Part shown: positions 7,539 through 15,069 of the stretch, piece by piece
Numbering within the stretch: position 1 is the first letter of the stretch
Layout of the letters: the number at the start of each line of letters is the position of its first letter
NCBI RefSeq assembly: GCF_900541605.1
Contig: NZ_UQKJ01000015.1
Span: 1 to 27,614, forward strand
Reading direction: 5' to 3'
DNA length: 27,614 nt
Origin: an uncultured Dialister sp.
GTDB lineage: Bacteria > Bacillota > Negativicutes > Veillonellales > Dialisteraceae
Made by a program: the position numbers and the translations under genes
The notes under the pieces: model-generated
The model's database searches: none
Told to the model about the DNA's origin: nothing
What the model saw: only the letters and a program-made list of their open reading frames with translations

Positions 7539-8660
7539 TTACTCTCTACTCCTCTTTTCGGATAATTCCAGCGCCAGCTTTGCAATATCCTGGCCTGCAT
7601 GGATTCTTCCCAGTCCCTTCGATGCGTCGGACATATGGGACAGGGTGGAGGGACTGCCCATGAGGAACGTTATATCCTGGATCAGTTCCTTATCCGTCAG
7701 GTATTTGTCTACGATCATCTTGGCCGCTCCCGCTGCCACGAAGACCCGGGCGTTATAGGTCTGGTGATCCTCTGCCGCATAGGGATAGGGCACGAGGATA
7801 GCCGGCAGCCCCCGGGCCGCCAGTTCCGCCAGGCTCACAGCACCGGCCCGGCAGATGATGAGATCCGCCGCGGCCAGGGCCAGGGGCATCCGGTATTCGT
7901 ACTTTATGATACGGCCTGCCTTGCCCACCCGTCCGTCTTCGTCGGCGTGGAGATCGCTTTTTATCTTATCATAGTCCAGGGTCCCTGTCACATGGTAGAG
8001 GCAGAGATTGTCCCTGTCCCTGAAGTGTTCATGGACCCCCTTCATGGCGTTGTTAATGGACCGGGCTCCCCGGCTGCCGCCGGTGATGAGCACCATGAAT
8101 GTACCCTCCGGGATGCCGAGAATCCGCCGGGATTCCTCCCGCCTGGCCTCGATCACGTCCGGCCGGATAGGGTTGCCGGTGTATACGCATTTCTCAGGAT
8201 GGGGAAAACGGACCTTTGCCGCTTCGTAACCCAGGGCAATCTTGTCCACCACGTGGCTCAGAATCTTATTCGTAATACCGGGAATCACATTCTGTTCCTG
8301 GATAAGGGTAGGAATGTGGGACAGGGCGGCCGCCATAAGAATAGGACCGCACACGTAGCCGCCGGTACCGATGACCACGTCCGGATGGAAATGGCGGAGA
8401 ATGGACCGGGCCTTCCAGAGGCTGGCCGCCGTCTTCATGAGAATACCCACATTCTTCACGGTGAGAGACCGCTTCAGGCCATAGGCCGGAATGGAGGCAA
8501 ACTTGTATCCTTCCTTTGGGATAATCCGGGATTCCATGCCGTTCGGTGTCCCTACAAACAGAAATTCCACATCATCCAGTTTTTCTAATTCCCTGGCGAT
8601 GGTAATGGCGGGATAAATATGTCCCCCCGTACCGCCGCCTGATAAAATCACACGTTTCAT
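7539..8660 (-). CDS. murG: Lipid II synthase MurG (UDP-GlcNAc transferase)
   Basis: A 373-aa GT28 glycosyltransferase that adds GlcNAc to lipid I at the inner face of the membrane. GGTGGHIYPAITIARELE (residues 9-26) is the N-terminal glycine-rich loop. GGYVCGPILMAA is the second conserved loop. GAVSLAELAARGLPAILVPYPYAAEDHQTYNA is the C-terminal UDP-GlcNAc site. The start has GGGGA about 5 nt upstream and comes only 11 nt after the murD stop. ftsW, which commonly lies between murD and murG, is therefore missing without any scar. The stop codon abuts the murC start. Confidence 0.98.
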   Translation of the reverse strand: MKRVILSGGGTGGHIYPAITIARELEKLDDVEFLFVGTPNGMESRIIPKEGYKFASIPAYGLKRSLTVKNVGILMKTAASLWKARSILRHFHPDVVIGTGGYVCGPILMAAALSHIPTLIQEQNVIPGITNKILSHVVDKIALGYEAAKVRFPHPEKCVYTGNPIRPDVIEARREESRRILGIPEGTFMVLITGGSRGARSINNAMKGVHEHFRDRDNLCLYHVTGTLDYDKIKSDLHADEDGRVGKAGRIIKYEYRMPLALAAADLIICRAGAVSLAELAARGLPAILVPYPYAAEDHQTYNARVFVAAGAAKMIVDKYLTDKELIQDITFLMGSPSTLSHMSDASKGLGRIHAGQDIAKLALELSEKRSRE

Positions 8661-8671
8661 TAGGTCCCCAC

Positions 8672-10021
8672 TTATTTAAGACGATTCACAATACGTTTGA
8701 AATCCATGCCCCGTTCTTCCATGTTATGGTACATATCAAAGGAAGAGCAGGCCGGTGAAAGGATGACCACATCCCCCGGTTTTGCCAGTTCCTGCCCCTT
8801 TTTCACGGCTTCCTCCATGGAAGATACCCGGAAAATGGACGAAACGCCGGCCGCCTTCGCCGCCTTTTCAAAGCGGTCTGCCGCCGCTCCAAGGAGAATG
8901 AGATGTTTCGTATGTTTCTTCACTTCTCCCATAAATTCTTCCAGCGGTGTCCCCTTGTCGTAACCGCCGGCAATAAGGATAACCGGATGGCCGAAGGCAC
9001 TCATGCCCTTCTCTGCAGCATCGGTGTTTGTGGCTTTGGAATCGTTATAGTATTCCACATCCCGAAGGGTCCGTACATATTCGATGCGGTTCGGAAGGGA
9101 TGTGAATTCCTTCAGAGCTGCCACGATAACATCCCGTGGTACGCCCCCTTCATTGGCCAGGAACGAAGCGGCCAGGGCATCCTGGTAATTCTGGCTGCCC
9201 TTGAGTTTCAATTCTCCCGTGGTGCAGAGGGGAATGTCTTTCCCATTTCTTCTTAAAGTCAGCATGTCGCCCTTAAGGAACGCCCCTTCCTCCACCTCAT
9301 GGGATGTAGAAAGAAGGCACACATGGGTATGGCTTTCCGCCTTTTTTTTGAGTTCCGGTGTATAGGGATCGTCCGCATTCAAAAGGAGGCAGTCATTTTC
9401 ATCCATATTTTCAAAAATCCGGGCCTTTGCTGCCACATAGGCCTCCATGGTATGGTGCCGTTCCAGGTGGTCCGGTGTAATATTCAGAATCACCGCCGCC
9501 CGGGGCTTGAAGGACTTGATAAATTCCAGCTGGAAACTGGAAACTTCTGCCGCAATGAGTCCATCTTCCGGCACCAGTTCCGCTTCCCGGGACAGGGAAA
9601 TTCCCAGATTTCCTGCCAGCGCAAAGGGACGGCCGCTCTTGCTCACCATGCTCCCCAGAAGGGTGGTGGTGGTGGTCTTTCCGTTGGTGCCGGTAATGGC
9701 CAGAATCGGCGCCTTTGTCACCCGGTACGCCAGCTCCACTTCACTGATGACGGGGATATTTTTCTTGAATGCCGCCTGGACGATGGGGTTCTCCTTCGGA
9801 ATGACCGGAGAAACAACGACCGTGTCCACCCCGTCCAGCAGTTCTTCGGACTGGGGACCGAAACGGAACCGGGCGCCCAGCTCCGTGAGCGCTGCTTTTT
9901 CTTTTTTATCCTGTACAGAATCTTTCAGGTCTGAAATCAGTACGTCAGCTCCATGACGGAGAAGGACATGGGCTGCTCCCAGTCCGCTGATACCTGCGCC
10001 GAGAATCAATACACTTTTCAA
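8672..10021 (-). CDS. murD: UDP-N-acetylmuramoyl-L-alanine--D-glutamate ligase
   Basis: Mur ligase that adds D-Glu to UDP-MurNAc-L-Ala. VLILGAGISGLGAA at the N-terminus is the UDP-binding fold, GTNGKTTTT (about residues 111-119) is the ATP P-loop, and YNDSKATNTDAAEKG in the C-terminal domain is typical of MurD. I start it at the TTG at 10021 (449 aa) because GGGGAGG lies 8 nt upstream. The frame extends 11 codons further to another TTG at 10054, but that extension encodes the Shine-Dalgarno itself and has no ribosome binding site. Upstream lies a 350-bp gap with a multi-hairpin element and the mraY terminator, so murD probably has its own promoter. Confidence 0.96.
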   Translation of the reverse strand: MKSVLILGAGISGLGAAHVLLRHGADVLISDLKDSVQDKKEKAALTELGARFRFGPQSEELLDGVDTVVVSPVIPKENPIVQAAFKKNIPVISEVELAYRVTKAPILAITGTNGKTTTTTLLGSMVSKSGRPFALAGNLGISLSREAELVPEDGLIAAEVSSFQLEFIKSFKPRAAVILNITPDHLERHHTMEAYVAAKARIFENMDENDCLLLNADDPYTPELKKKAESHTHVCLLSTSHEVEEGAFLKGDMLTLRRNGKDIPLCTTGELKLKGSQNYQDALAASFLANEGGVPRDVIVAALKEFTSLPNRIEYVRTLRDVEYYNDSKATNTDAAEKGMSAFGHPVILIAGGYDKGTPLEEFMGEVKKHTKHLILLGAAADRFEKAAKAAGVSSIFRVSSMEEAVKKGQELAKPGDVVILSPACSSFDMYHNMEERGMDFKRIVNRLK

Positions 10022-10101
10022 TTCGTTTACCTCCCCGGGAAATTTATTTATCAATTCACTGTATATGGATACATGTTCAATACGTGACAGATTGATGTTG
10101 A

Positions 10102-10290
10102 AAAGGGCTGCGGCCTTTCAGGCCGGGGCTCTGTCCTTCGGACAAGGCAATGGCCTGGCGATCAGGGCTCAGGCTATCGCCTGGGCTCAAGGAAATCAAG
10201 ATTTATTCCTTAAGCCCAAGCGAAGCTTTAGCCCTGGACGCAGTCCACGGCCATGACGCAGTCACAGCCCTGGCAAAGCCAGTGCCCTTT
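10102..10290. repeat. Multi-hairpin palindromic intergenic element, family II
   Basis: The outer arms AAAGGGC (10102-10108) and GCCCTTT (10284-10290) enclose nested pairs ATGGCC/GGCCAT (10150-10155, 10249-10254) and CAGGGCT/AGCCCTG (10163-10169, 10230-10236). Separate hairpins include GGCC/GGCC near 10111, TGTCC/GGACA, CAGGC/GCCTG (10170-10183), a 12-bp stem at 10183-10217, AAGC/GCTT, GGAC/GTCC, TGAC/GTCA and CTGGC/GCCAG. It lies in the mraY-murD gap. No open reading frame here looks like a protein. Confidence 0.85.
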
Positions 10291-10309
10291 CTTCTCTATT
10301 ATTTAAATT

Positions 10310-10315
10310 ATTATA
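10310..10315 (-). promoter_or_regulatory. Candidate -10 for the murD unit
   Basis: The minus strand reads TATAAT exactly, just downstream of the mraY terminator and about 290 bp upstream of murD. The -35 region (T-rich, TTTCTT) is poor. If real, the multi-hairpin element would sit in the 5' leader of the murD-murG-murC-ddl-ftsQ transcript. Confidence 0.3.
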
Positions 10316-10328
10316 ACTGAATCTCATG

Positions 10329-10366
10329 AAAAAAGAAATTCTATGGATGCCATAGAACTTCTTTTT
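10329..10366 (-). terminator. Rho-independent terminator after mraY
   Basis: A long hairpin with stem GTTCTATGG / CCATAGAAT extended by A/T-rich flanks, a 3-nt loop, and T runs on both sides, so it could act in both directions. It begins 3 bp past the mraY stop codon. It separates murE-murF-mraY from murD-murG-murC-ddl-ftsQ. Confidence 0.88.
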
Positions 10367-10369
10367 CAG

Positions 10370-11335
10370 TTACAGTGCCCGAATGGCGAAAAGGAGGCTC
10401 ACGCAGGCCGCGATGCCTTCGAAAATCCAGAAGGCCCATACTACGTGGACTTCACTCCAGCCGGACAGTTCAAAATGGTGATGGAGAGGGCTCATTTTGA
10501 AAACCCTCTTCCCGGTGAGCTGGAAAGAAGCGACCTGGATGATGACGGACAGCGCTTCCAGCACGAAAATCATGCCCAGGAAAATGAGGAGGAGCTCCGT
10601 CCTTGTCATGACGGAAATGCCGGCGATGGCGCCGCCCAGGGCCAGGGACCCCGTATCCCCCATGAATACTTTGGCCGGATGGTAGTTAAAGAACAGGAAT
10701 CCCACGCAGCATCCTGCCAGGGTAATAATGAAATAGCCGAGATCGTTGAATCCGGTCATGTAGCAGAAGACGGCATAGGCGGAGAAGCAGATGACACAGC
10801 ATCCTGCTGCCAGGCCGTCGAGGCCATCGGTGAGGTTTACCGCATTCGAAGCGCCTACGATGACGAGCACCACGAAGGGATAGTACAGAAGGCCGATGGA
10901 AATATCAATCTGGGTAAATGGAATAGCAATGGAGTAAGGCAGGTGCAGCGTATCCACTACACCCCAGCAGAAGAGCACCGCCAGGATGATCTGGCCCAGC
11001 ATTTTCTGCTTCGCCGTGAGGCCCAGGTTCCGTTTCTTTTCGGCCTTGATGAAATCATCAAGGAATCCCAGGAGCCCGTGGCCCAGGGTCAGGAACAGGA
11101 GCCACAGCACCGACGGATCAATCATCTTATTGAAAATGACCACCAGCACCGCTGCCAGCAGCATGAAGAGGCCACCCATGGTGGGGGTGCCGCTCTTGAC
11201 CCGGTGGGACTTTGGTCCCTCTTCCCGGATAGACTGGCGGGCTTTCATTTTCTTTAAAAGGGGAATGCCGAAAAATCCAAGAATCACCGTCAGGACGGCG
11301 GCTTCCGCCAGATATATGAAATAATTACTTTCCAT
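10370..11335 (-). CDS. mraY: Phospho-N-acetylmuramoyl-pentapeptide transferase MraY
   Basis: A 321-aa polytopic membrane enzyme that transfers phospho-MurNAc-pentapeptide to undecaprenyl phosphate, forming lipid I. GPKSHRVKSGTPTMGG (about residues 41-56) is the cytoplasmic signature. DDFIKAEKKRNLGLTAKQK, NLTDGLDGLAAG and FMGDTGSLALGG are catalytic or Mg-binding loops, and HHHFELSGW is the conserved His loop. About ten hydrophobic segments are visible. The start lies 11 nt inside the murF 3' end, implying coupled translation, and the gene ends immediately before a terminator. Confidence 0.98.
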   Translation of the reverse strand: MESNYFIYLAEAAVLTVILGFFGIPLLKKMKARQSIREEGPKSHRVKSGTPTMGGLFMLLAAVLVVIFNKMIDPSVLWLLFLTLGHGLLGFLDDFIKAEKKRNLGLTAKQKMLGQIILAVLFCWGVVDTLHLPYSIAIPFTQIDISIGLLYYPFVVLVIVGASNAVNLTDGLDGLAAGCCVICFSAYAVFCYMTGFNDLGYFIITLAGCCVGFLFFNYHPAKVFMGDTGSLALGGAIAGISVMTRTELLLIFLGMIFVLEALSVIIQVASFQLTGKRVFKMSPLHHHFELSGWSEVHVVWAFWIFEGIAACVSLLFAIRAL

Positions 11336-12716
11336 TCTTCTCTAAAGCCCCTCTCAGAATTTCCGGAATCTTTTCCATGTGCATGTAATGGGAACCCTTC
11401 ACCAGCACCACGTCTCCCTCGGAAACCAGTTTCAGGAGATGGGACGCCGCTTCTTCGCAGGTGTCGCAGGTAATGACTTCCTTCATGCCCCCCTGCTCCG
11501 CTCCTTTGGCCAGGAACCGGCACAGGGGACCCACGGTGATAAGACCGTCAAAGCCGAGCTCTGCCGCTTTCTTCCCTGTATCGTAATGCAGTTTTTCTTC
11601 AAATTTACCCAGTTCTCCCATGTCGCCCAGCACCAGGAAATACCGTTTCCCCGGCACCTGTTTTGCAGAGCGGAATGCCATTTCCATGGAAAGGGGGTTG
11701 GCATTATAGGAATCATCGATCACCGTAAGGCCCCCGATTTCCACAATGCTCTGCCGCTGGGTGGCGGGACGGAAATCGGAAAGGGCGGTGCGGATTTTAC
11801 CGGTATCCACGCCGAGCACCCTGGCAGCCGCCGTGGCAGCCAGCGCATCGTATACATTGTGCACGCCCAGCAGGTGCAGTTTCACCTTGAATGCTTCATC
11901 GAAGCAGGTACAGGTATAGCGAGTATCTTCCGATTCAAACTTCACGTCGCTCCCCCGCACCGTGTACCGGCCGGCGAGGCCATACCGGATGACCCGGCCC
12001 GCAAAGCCTTCGCCCATGGCGCTTACCCGGGGATCGTCGCCGTTCAGGATGGCGGTGCCATCATCGGGCAGGGCATCGATGAGTTCTTTCTTTGCTTTGG
12101 CAATGTTATCCTGGCTTCCCAGGATACCGATGTGGGAAGTTCCCACATTCGTCACCACCCCCATGGTGGGACTGGCAATGCGGCAGAGTTCGGCAATCTG
12201 GCCGAATCCCCGCATCCCCATTTCCACCACGCAGACCTCCGTCTTTTCCGTCATGGAAAGGAGGGTCATGGACAGGCCGATTTCATTGTTGAAATTTTTC
12301 TGTGTGGCGCATACGTTGAACCGGGTGGAAAGGAGGGCAGTAATCATATCCTTCGTCGTCGTTTTTCCATTGGAACCGGTGACGCCGATGACGGGCACCT
12401 GGAAACGCATCCGATGGAAATGGGCCACATCCTCCAGGGCCTGCTTCGTATCCTTCACAAGAAATACGGATACCGAGGGATCCAGGTCCTTTTCATAGGA
12501 TTCATCGGAAATCACCACTGCTGCTGCGCCGGAAAGGACGGCCCGCTTCAGGAACTCATGGCCGTTGAAATTTTCACCGATGAGGGCAATGAAGAGTTCC
12601 CCTTCCCTGATGGTTCTCGTATCGGTGCTGACGCCTGTTACAAAGGAAGAGGCGCCCTTCACAAGAAGACGGCCTCCCGTGGCCTTTGCGATTTCATCCA
12701 GTGTAAATGAAGCCAT
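11325..12716 (-). CDS. murF: UDP-MurNAc-tripeptide--D-alanyl-D-alanine ligase
   Basis: A 463-aa Mur ligase that adds the D-Ala-D-Ala dipeptide (from Ddl) to the UDP-MurNAc-tripeptide, the last cytoplasmic ligase step. Its N-terminal domain contains STDTRTIREGELFIAL. GVTGSNGKTTTKDM (about 111-124) is the P-loop with the MurF-type SNGKTTTK pattern. VIDDSYNANPLSMEMAF is the signature of the C-terminal domain. Length is normal. Its ATG is separated from the murE stop by one base (TGATATG), and its 3' end overlaps mraY by 11 nt. Confidence 0.98.
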   Translation of the reverse strand: MASFTLDEIAKATGGRLLVKGASSFVTGVSTDTRTIREGELFIALIGENFNGHEFLKRAVLSGAAAVVISDESYEKDLDPSVSVFLVKDTKQALEDVAHFHRMRFQVPVIGVTGSNGKTTTKDMITALLSTRFNVCATQKNFNNEIGLSMTLLSMTEKTEVCVVEMGMRGFGQIAELCRIASPTMGVVTNVGTSHIGILGSQDNIAKAKKELIDALPDDGTAILNGDDPRVSAMGEGFAGRVIRYGLAGRYTVRGSDVKFESEDTRYTCTCFDEAFKVKLHLLGVHNVYDALAATAAARVLGVDTGKIRTALSDFRPATQRQSIVEIGGLTVIDDSYNANPLSMEMAFRSAKQVPGKRYFLVLGDMGELGKFEEKLHYDTGKKAAELGFDGLITVGPLCRFLAKGAEQGGMKEVITCDTCEEAASHLLKLVSEGDVVLVKGSHYMHMEKIPEILRGALEKNGK

Positions 12717-12717
12717 A

Positions 12718-14223
12718 TCAAATCTCCTTCAAAGCTTTTCTAGCTTCTTCCCTGTCATCAAAGTGAATGGTCCTGTCCTTCAGGATCTGGTAATCCTCGT
12801 GGCCCTTGCCTGCAATGAGGACAATGTCCCCCGGTTTTGCCAGGGCAATGGCACGGCGGATAGCGCTCCGGCGGTCCACGATGACTTCGTATTCGAGAGA
12901 AGGCTTTTCTTTCTTGATTTCTTCGACTCCCGCCGCCACTTCTTTCACGATTTCATTCGGATCTTCGGTGCGGGGATTGTCGCTGGTAACGAGGGCGATG
13001 TCCGCATTCCGGGCAGCGATCCGTCCCATGATAGGCCGTTTCAGCTTGTCCCGGTCGCCGCCGCAGCCGAAGACTACGATAATGCGGCCCTTCGTGATTT
13101 CTTCCGCAGTGGTAAGAATCTTTTCCAGTCCGTCCGGTGTATGGGCATAGTCCACCACCACCGTGAAAGGCTGTCCTTCATCGATCAGTTCAAACCGGCC
13201 GGGAACGCTGTGGAAATCTTTCATGGCGTCCACGATATCATCCATGGCCACCCCTTCAGACAGGGCAGCGCCTACGGCGCCCAGGGTATTGTACACATTG
13301 AACCGGCCTGCCAGCTTCGTTTCGAAGTCGTAGTCCTTTCCTCTGTAGGCCACTTTGAACGCCGAAGATTTGCCGGTGAAATGGATATCATGGGCATAGA
13401 GGTCCGCCTCCGGATGCACCATGCTGTAGGTGTGGAGGGCACAGATGGTCCTGTCTTCCACACCCTCTTCCATGACGTGGGCATAGGGATCGTCCATGTT
13501 GACCCAGGCGGACTTTCCTTTCTTTGTCTGTCCTTTGGAAGAAACCATGTGGAACAGGATGGCCTTGGCATGGGCATAGTTGTCCATGGTCTTGTGGAAA
13601 TCCAGATGGTCTTCGGTGAGGTTTGTGAAGACGGCATCGTCGAATTCACAGCCCGCTACCCGTCCCAGCACCAGGGAATGGGAAGAAACTTCCATGCACA
13701 CGTACTGCACCTTCTCTTCCGCCATCCGGGCCAGGATCCGGTCCAGGTCAATCACGTCGGGTGTTGTATTGTGGGTAGGAATTTCCTTATCCCCGATGAG
13801 GGCATGGATGGTACCGATGACGCCGGTCTTGTATCCCACATGATGGAGAATATGGGCAGCAATATGGGTGGTGGTGGTCTTGCCGTTGGTGCCGGTCAGA
13901 GCGATCATCCGCATTTTACGGGTGGGGTAATCAAAGAAAAAGGGTACCATGTCTTCCATGGCCTTCCGGGTGTCCTTAACATACACCACAGCCACAGAAG
14001 CTGGTACACTGATTTCTTTGGAAGCCACAATGGCTGCTGCCCCTTTCTTCACCGCAGCGTCCACAAAGTCATGTCCATCCACATGGGCACCGCAAAGACA
14101 GATAAAGAGACTTCCCTTCTCCACTTTTCGGGAATCCGCTGTCACATCAAGAATTTCTACATCTGCCGGCCCTTCTACTTTTTCTACGGCTGTCATGGTA
14201 ACAAGGTCCGATAATTTTTTCAA
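12718..14223 (-). CDS. murE: UDP-MurNAc-L-Ala-D-Glu--meso-diaminopimelate ligase
   Basis: Mur ligase for the third stem-peptide residue. TADSRKVEKGSLF is the MurE N-terminal motif, GTNGKTTTT (about 111-119) the P-loop, and MEVSSHSLVLGRV a conserved central motif. SDNPRTEDP in the C-terminal domain is the DNPR signature that marks meso-diaminopimelate specificity (lysine enzymes differ here). I start it at the TTG at 14223 (501 aa), because AGAGGTG lies 6 nt upstream. The frame runs 19 codons further to another TTG at 14280 that lacks a ribosome binding site. ftsI/spoVD, normally just upstream, is absent. Confidence 0.97.
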   Translation of the reverse strand: MKKLSDLVTMTAVEKVEGPADVEILDVTADSRKVEKGSLFICLCGAHVDGHDFVDAAVKKGAAAIVASKEISVPASVAVVYVKDTRKAMEDMVPFFFDYPTRKMRMIALTGTNGKTTTTHIAAHILHHVGYKTGVIGTIHALIGDKEIPTHNTTPDVIDLDRILARMAEEKVQYVCMEVSSHSLVLGRVAGCEFDDAVFTNLTEDHLDFHKTMDNYAHAKAILFHMVSSKGQTKKGKSAWVNMDDPYAHVMEEGVEDRTICALHTYSMVHPEADLYAHDIHFTGKSSAFKVAYRGKDYDFETKLAGRFNVYNTLGAVGAALSEGVAMDDIVDAMKDFHSVPGRFELIDEGQPFTVVVDYAHTPDGLEKILTTAEEITKGRIIVVFGCGGDRDKLKRPIMGRIAARNADIALVTSDNPRTEDPNEIVKEVAAGVEEIKKEKPSLEYEVIVDRRSAIRRAIALAKPGDIVLIAGKGHEDYQILKDRTIHFDDREEARKALKEI

Positions 14224-14283
14224 AATAATCACCTCTGCAAAATTTCTATGTTCATTAAAAGCAGTGTTTTCGAAAATCAAAGG

Positions 14284-14303
14284 CTGCGAATGATTCAGCG
14301 CTT
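14284..14303. repeat. Solo MITE-end-like motif in the murE leader
   Basis: CTGCGAAT followed by three bases and TCAGCGCTT matches the terminal 20 bp of the left arm of the palindromic MITE at 17007-17056 (read on the opposite strand) except at the central three bases. No second arm is nearby. It lies in the predicted 5' leader of murE. Confidence 0.5.
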
Positions 14304-14324
14304 ACACATAAAGCGTCATTATTT

Positions 14325-14353
14325 ATGATAGCGTAAATCCCCAATAAGTACAA
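14325..14353 (-). promoter_or_regulatory. Predicted promoter of murE-murF-mraY
   Basis: The minus strand has TATCAT as a -10 (14325-14330) and TTGTAC as a -35 (14348-14353) with an exact 17-bp spacer. The -10 is 5 of 6 to consensus and the -35 only 3 of 6. It would give a leader of about 95 nt before the TTG start of murE. Confidence 0.5.
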
Positions 14354-14354
14354 T

Positions 14355-14381
14355 AGCGGCCCCGAAAAAAGGCCGCTTTTT
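14355..14381 (+). terminator. Terminator-like hairpin oriented on the plus strand
   Basis: AGCGGCC (14355-14361) and GGCCGCT (14371-14377) form a strong stem followed by TTTTCTTT on the plus strand. No plus-strand gene precedes it. On the minus strand the hairpin has an upstream A-rich tract but no U tract after it. It abuts the -35 of the predicted murE promoter. Confidence 0.6.
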
Positions 14382-14425
14382 CTTTAATAGACGTTTTATT
14401 GTTGGCTGACATATTGCTCATTCGT

Positions 14426-14602
14426 ATGGGGGGCTAACGGTGGCGGGTCGAGCGTCGCTTCGACATCGCTGCGCTCGCAGAAGCGGGGGCATGAGGTGGA
14501 TTCGCCGCCTGTGGCGGGTTCTGCACCTTATGTGCCCGGCGCGAAGCGTCTACAACCCGGTGAACAGGCGAAGCGATGTTCACCCACCACCTTTAGCCCC
14601 AT
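14426..14602. repeat. Palindromic multi-arm intergenic element, family I, copy D
   Basis: The outer arms GGGCTAACGGTGGCGGGT (from about 14431) and ACCCACCACCTTTAGCCC (14582-14599) are inverted repeats with two mismatches in 18 bp. Inner arms include TCGAGCGTCGCTTCGA, GGGCATGAGGTG paired with CACCTTATGTGCCC around GCCGCCTGTGGCGG, and GGTGAAC/GTTCACC around GCGAAGC. It occupies the murE-ftsL gap, where ftsI would normally be. The rest of 14382-14425 shows nothing recognisable. Confidence 0.88.
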
Positions 14603-14627
14603 TTACTCCTTTGGGCAGGCACTCAAT

Positions 14628-15014
14628 CTACCGCTTAGCCACAACCGCTGCTTCGCTGCTTCCGTAGATATTCCGTACCGGGAGCCGCATGCCCAGTTTC
14701 TTTTCCGCCAGCTTCTGGATCCGCACCGGCGCATCGAGCCTTGCCACTTCCAGTTTCAGTACGGAATTTTCCTTTTCCAGTGTCATCACTTCCGAGCGGA
14801 CCTGCTGCATATTGTATTCGGCCTGTACATTGATGCTGTTCAGGAGAGTGCTCACGAGGAATGGCAGGAGGATGAGGGCAATCCCCAGGATGACGTCATG
14901 AAAAAGACTCTGCCCCTCAGCCCGCTCCCGGCTTTCTTCCCTTTCCCGCGGGATGGCAGCCGTCCCCGGCATGGAGGACATGTAATTCATCATCTGTACA
15001 TTTTGAGAAACCAT
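14628..15014 (-). CDS. ftsL: Cell division protein FtsL
   Basis: A 128-aa single-pass membrane protein of the FtsQ-FtsL-FtsB subcomplex. It has a short cytoplasmic N-terminus, one membrane segment at about 40-59 (VILGIALILLPFLVSTLL), a coiled coil at about 65-95 (SEVMTLEKENSVLKLEVARL), and the FtsL-type ending RIQKLAEKKLGMRLP at about 98-112. Identification rests on this architecture and on position after rsmH, since FtsL sequences are weakly conserved. The start has GGGGAGAG about 8 nt upstream. The last ten residues (SSEAAVVAKR) are encoded by DNA resembling the adjacent repeat element, so the tail may be recent. Confidence 0.88.
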   Translation of the reverse strand: MVSQNVQMMNYMSSMPGTAAIPREREESRERAEGQSLFHDVILGIALILLPFLVSTLLNSINVQAEYNMQQVRSEVMTLEKENSVLKLEVARLDAPVRIQKLAEKKLGMRLPVRNIYGSSEAAVVAKR

Positions 15015-15069
15015 AATCCATCTCTCCCCGATACAATATTCAGCAAAATCCCATTTTCAACAGTATTTC

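Noticed and set aside
14426..14667. Short frames within the repeat elements (such as 14440-14667, 22576-22828, 23443-23733)
   Set aside because: They are dictated by the inverted-repeat sequence, differ in frame between copies and lack plausible starts.
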